64,000 nucleotides of DNA from Elysia chlorotica. Lineage: Eukaryota; Mollusca; Gastropoda; Plakobranchidae. Position 1 is the stretch's first letter. Each line of letters begins with the position of its first letter. Made by a program: the position numbers and the translations under genes. Where the stretch lies: positions 66,983 through 130,982 of the forward strand of contig RQTK01000480.1 of the NCBI GenBank assembly GCA_003991915.1, written 5' to 3'. The notes beneath the pieces were generated by a model that did no database searches, was not told where the DNA came from, and saw nothing but the letters and a program-made list of their open reading frames with translations. Positions 60,545 through 64,000 of this stretch are shown here, piece after piece.

Positions 60545-63310
60545 GCTATGGACTTCGATGTCGCAAGGTATTTAATATAAACCCTGCTATTTTTAACATT
60601 GTCAACATCCTTCTAGTGCTAGAGTGGCAAGCAGTGACCAAACCTGGATATGGTGTTTCAGAACGCGTATGTTTAGGCTACTGTCCGCTAGAGTATTGAC
60701 ATTAACTTTATGTTATGAAATTCACTGAATACCCCATGTCGCAATGTATCTAATATAAACCCTGCTAACATTGACAACATCCCTCTAGTACTAGAGTGAC
60801 CCAAACTGGATATCTTTCTTTGGTGTTTCACAACGCGTGTGTTTAGGCTACTGTCCACTAGACTAGAGTATTGACATCAATTTTATGTTGTGAAGTTCAC
60901 TGAACACCCGATGTCGCAAGGTATCTAATATAAACCCTGCTAACATTGACAACATCCCTCTAGTGTTAGAATGGCATGCAGTGACCCAACCTGCATATCT
61001 TTCTTTGGTGTTTCAGTACGCGTGTGTTTAGGCTACTGTCCGCTAGAGTATTGACATTATTTTATGTAGTGAAGTTCAGTGAATACCCAATGTCGCAAAG
61101 TATCTAATATAGACCCTGCTAACATTGACAACATCCCTGTAGTGCTAGAGTGACCCAAACAGCTGATCTTTCTTTGGTGTTTCAGAACGCATATGTTTAG
61201 GCTACTGTCCGCTAGATTATTGACATTTATGTTGTGAAGTTCACTGACTACCCGATGTCGCAAAGTATTTAATATAGACCCTGCTAACATTGACAACATC
61301 CTTCTAGTGCCAGAGTGACCCAAACTGGATGTCCTTCTTTGGTGTTTCAGAACGCGTGTGTTTAGGCTACTGTCTGCTAGAGTATTGACATTAATTTTAT
61401 ATTGTGAAGTTCACTGAACACCCGATATCGCAATGTATCTAATATAATCCCTGCTATTTTTAACATTGTCAACATCCCTGTAGTGCTAGAGTGACATGCA
61501 GTGACCCAACCAGGATTATTCCTTTGGTGTTTCAGAACGCGTATGTTTAGGCTACTGTCCGCTAGAGTATTGTCATTTATATTGTGAAGTTCACTGAAAA
61601 CCCGATGTCGTAATGTATCTAATATAATCCCTGCTAACATTGACGACATCCCTCTAGTGCTAGAGTGACCCAAACAGCTGATCTTCCTTCGGTGTTTCAG
61701 AACGTGTGTGTTTAGGCTACTGTCCGCTAGAGTATTGGCATTGATGTTGTGAAGTTCACTGAATACTCGATGTCGCAATGTATCTAATACAAACCCTGCT
61801 AACATTGACAACATCCCTCTAGTGCTAGAGTGACCCAAACAGCTGATCTTTCTTAGGTGTTTCAGAACGCGTGTGTTTAGGCTACTGTCCGCTAGAGTAT
61901 TGGCATTCATTTTATGTTGTGAAGTTCACTGAATACCCGGTGTCGCAATGTATCTAATATAAACCCTGCTAACATTGACAACATCCCTCTAGTGCTAGAG
62001 TGAATCAAACAGATGATCTTTCTTGTTTCAGAACGCGTGTGTTTAGGCTACTGTCCACTAGAGTACCGGTATTGACATTAATTTTATGTTCTGAAGTTCA
62101 CTGAACACCCGATGTCGCAAGGTATCTAATATAAACCGTGCTAACATTGACACCATGCCTCTAGTGTTAGAGTGGCATGCAGTGACCCAACCAGGATTAT
62201 TCCTTCGGTATTTCTGAACGCGTGTGTTTAGGCTACTGTATGATAAAGTATTGACATTTATTTCATGTTGTGAAGTTCACTGAATACCCGATGTCGCAAT
62301 GCATCTAATAATTATAGACCCTGCTAACATTGACAACATCCCTCTAGTGCTAGAGTGACCCAAACAGCTGATCTTCCTTTGGTGTTTCAGAACGCGTGTG
62401 TTTAGGCTACTGTCCGGCGTGTCCGCTAGAGTATTGACATTTATGTTGTGAAGTTCACTGAATACCCGATGTCGCAAAGTGTTTAATATAAACCCTGCTA
62501 ACATTGACAACATCCCTGTAGTGCTAGAGTGGCATGCAGTGACCCAACATGGAGATCTTCCTTTGGTGTTTCTGAACGCGTGTGTTTAGGCTACTGTCCA
62601 CTAGAATATTGACATTTACGTTTTGAAGTTCACTGAATACCCGATGTCGCAAGGCATTTAATATAGACCCTGCTAACATTGACAACATCCCTCTAGTTCT
62701 AGAGTGACCCAAACAGCATATCTTCCGTTGGTGTTTCAGAACGCGTGTGTTTAGGCTACTGTCCGCTAGAGTATTGACATTAATTTTATGTTGTGAAGTT
62801 CACTGAATACCCGATGTCGCAATGTACCTAATATAAACCCTGCTAACATTGACAACATCCCTCTAGTTCTAGAGTGACCCAAACAGCATATCTTCCGTTG
62901 GTGTTTCAGAACGCGTGTGTTTAGGCTACTGTCCGCTAGAGTATTGACATTAATTTTATGTTATGAAGGTCACTGAATACCCGATGTCGCAAAGTATCTA
63001 ATTTAAACCCTGCCAACATTGACAACATCCCTCTAGTGCTAGAGTGCATGCAGTGACCAAACTGGATATCTTCCTTAGGTGTTTCTGAACGCGTGTGTTT
63101 AGGCTACTGTCCACTAGACTAGAGTATTGACATTAATGTTGTGAACTTCACTGAATACCCGATGTCGTAAGGTATCTAATAATCCTGCTAACATTGTTAG
63201 TGCTAGAGTGACCCAAACAGCTGATCTTTCTTGGTGTTTCAGAACGCGTGTGTTTAGGTTACTGTCCGCTAGAGTAGTGACATTAAATTTATGTTGTGGA
63301 GTTCACTGAA
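60545..63310. repeat. ~174-bp satellite array, about 16 monomers
   Basis: The monomer landmarks, in order, are TGTCGCAATGTATCTAATAT, AAACCCTGCTAACATTGACA, ACATCCCTCTAGTGCTAGAG, TTTGGTGTTTCAGAACGCGT, GTGTTTAGGCTACTGTCCGC and GTGAAGTTCACTGAATACCC. TGTCGCAA starts recur near 60559, 60738, 60913, 61091, 61255, 61427, 61606, 61768, 61942, 62112, 62292, 62467, 62644, 62815, 62984 and 63163; spacing is 162-180 bp. Adjacent monomers differ by substitutions and small indels. Two consecutive monomers (about 62690-63010) are nearly identical. Confidence 0.96.
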
Positions 63311-63394
63311 TTCCCCAACTCCGGACTGGTTTTGTCGGGTTCTCGTTTTCCTAAGCGACTATGTGACTGAGTGGGGTTTTAGGACTGCCCAGGT

Positions 63395-63452
<58 letters not shown>
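63395..63452. repeat. (CT)n microsatellite
   Basis: A pure CT run just beyond the satellite array. Confidence 0.97.
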
Positions 63453-63458
<6 letters not shown>

Positions 63459-64000
63459 CCCATTGCGAGCCAAGGATACTCGTAGACTAGGACTAGGAGT
63501 CGGAACCGTGGTAGTTCAGCCAATTACTGAATTAGTTCTCAGAACCGACTAGCACAAAGTATATGTAGCACTAGCAGGAGAACGCGATTTGAATCCAAGC
63601 CGGCAGTACTTTTACCGTGCAGAAATCTTAGGAAACTTATCTAGGATCGGCTTATCTCTGTGTTTAATGTTTATATATAGAGCTGCTTTGACTGTTTCAT
63701 GGTATTCTACTGACAAAAGGATTTCTTTGGAGGAAAAAAATCCAGGCAATCGAAGTCTCTTTTGTTTTTCCGTTTTTACTGTGGAGTTCGTCAAATTACA
63801 AAGGCAATTGATTTACAGAGTTGTCTTCCATTATGATTGAAAAGTGCGCTAAAGTCAATTATTATTTATAGGAGTCGCGTGCTCTGTCTACATCTCGGTG
63901 GTTATGCCAATACACTGAAATACACTGCTTAAAAAAAATTAATCTAAATAGAGTTCCTCCAACACACCCATTGTCCGTGTAGCATTATTTAGAGCTAAGC
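63453..64000. other. Unannotated right flank
   Basis: Short overlapping open frames only (for example 63589-63840 plus). No recognised protein content. Confidence 0.5.

Noticed and set aside
61057-62712. Minus-strand repeat proteins (LGHSSTRGMLSMLAGS units) in the satellite
   Set aside because: The frames follow the satellite monomer, break at indels between monomers, and lack start or splice context.

Overview
This is a gene-sparse, repeat-rich animal genome window, most likely from a gastropod mollusc. Genes are split by GT-AG introns. Short tRNA-derived SINEs share a core found in at least 14 places, and microsatellites and minisatellites are everywhere. TCTAGATCTAGAT-type motifs recur, and the protein families are animal-specific. 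The taxon is an inference from the repeat style and was not measured. One run of Ns (14532-14659) lies inside a TAG microsatellite.

Three genes can be rebuilt exon by exon with consistent splice phases, plus the end of a fourth. (1) 378-1136 (+) is the last coding exon of an unrecognised gene with a Ser/Gln-rich tail; its stop codon runs straight into a ~37-bp minisatellite (1137-2450). (2) 19832-12123 (-) is a complete ten-exon pleckstrin-type gene (PH-DEP-PH, 416 aa). (3) 34767-29578 (-) is a complete four-exon RYBP/YAF2 homologue (161 aa; RanBP2-type zinc finger plus C-terminal RING1-binding segment), a subunit of non-canonical Polycomb complex PRC1. (4) 38564-53564 (+) is an SLC37A3-type sugar-phosphate exchanger of the major facilitator superfamily. 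Sixteen exons were found, but the exon expected to encode transmembrane helix 6 was not. RYBP and SLC37A3 are head to head, about 3.8 kb apart. I see no functional link between the genes.

Mobile DNA: tRNA-derived SINEs on both strands, two with clear target-site duplications; three non-LTR retrotransposon relics (9.7-10.1 kb, 22.5-23.0 kb, 55.6-55.8 kb); a hAT transposase relic (35.9-36.8 kb); a 1.55-kb TA-flanked element with CAGTGGAACAC ends inside RYBP intron 3; a 1.6-kb element with CAGTGATGATGGT ends at 54785-56381, flanked by ~140-bp direct repeats; and foldback MITEs at 3.6, 57.8 and 59.0 kb. The right end carries a ~174-bp satellite array of about 16 monomers (60.5-63.3 kb).

The most unusual recurring theme is that many tandem arrays and duplications start exactly at an exon edge or stop codon: the 0.4-2.4 kb gene, pleckstrin exon 9 acceptor, RYBP stop, SLC37A3 exon 14 and 15 donors, and SLC37A3 stop. 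Some copy a splice site or stop codon. No undescribed multi-gene system was found.
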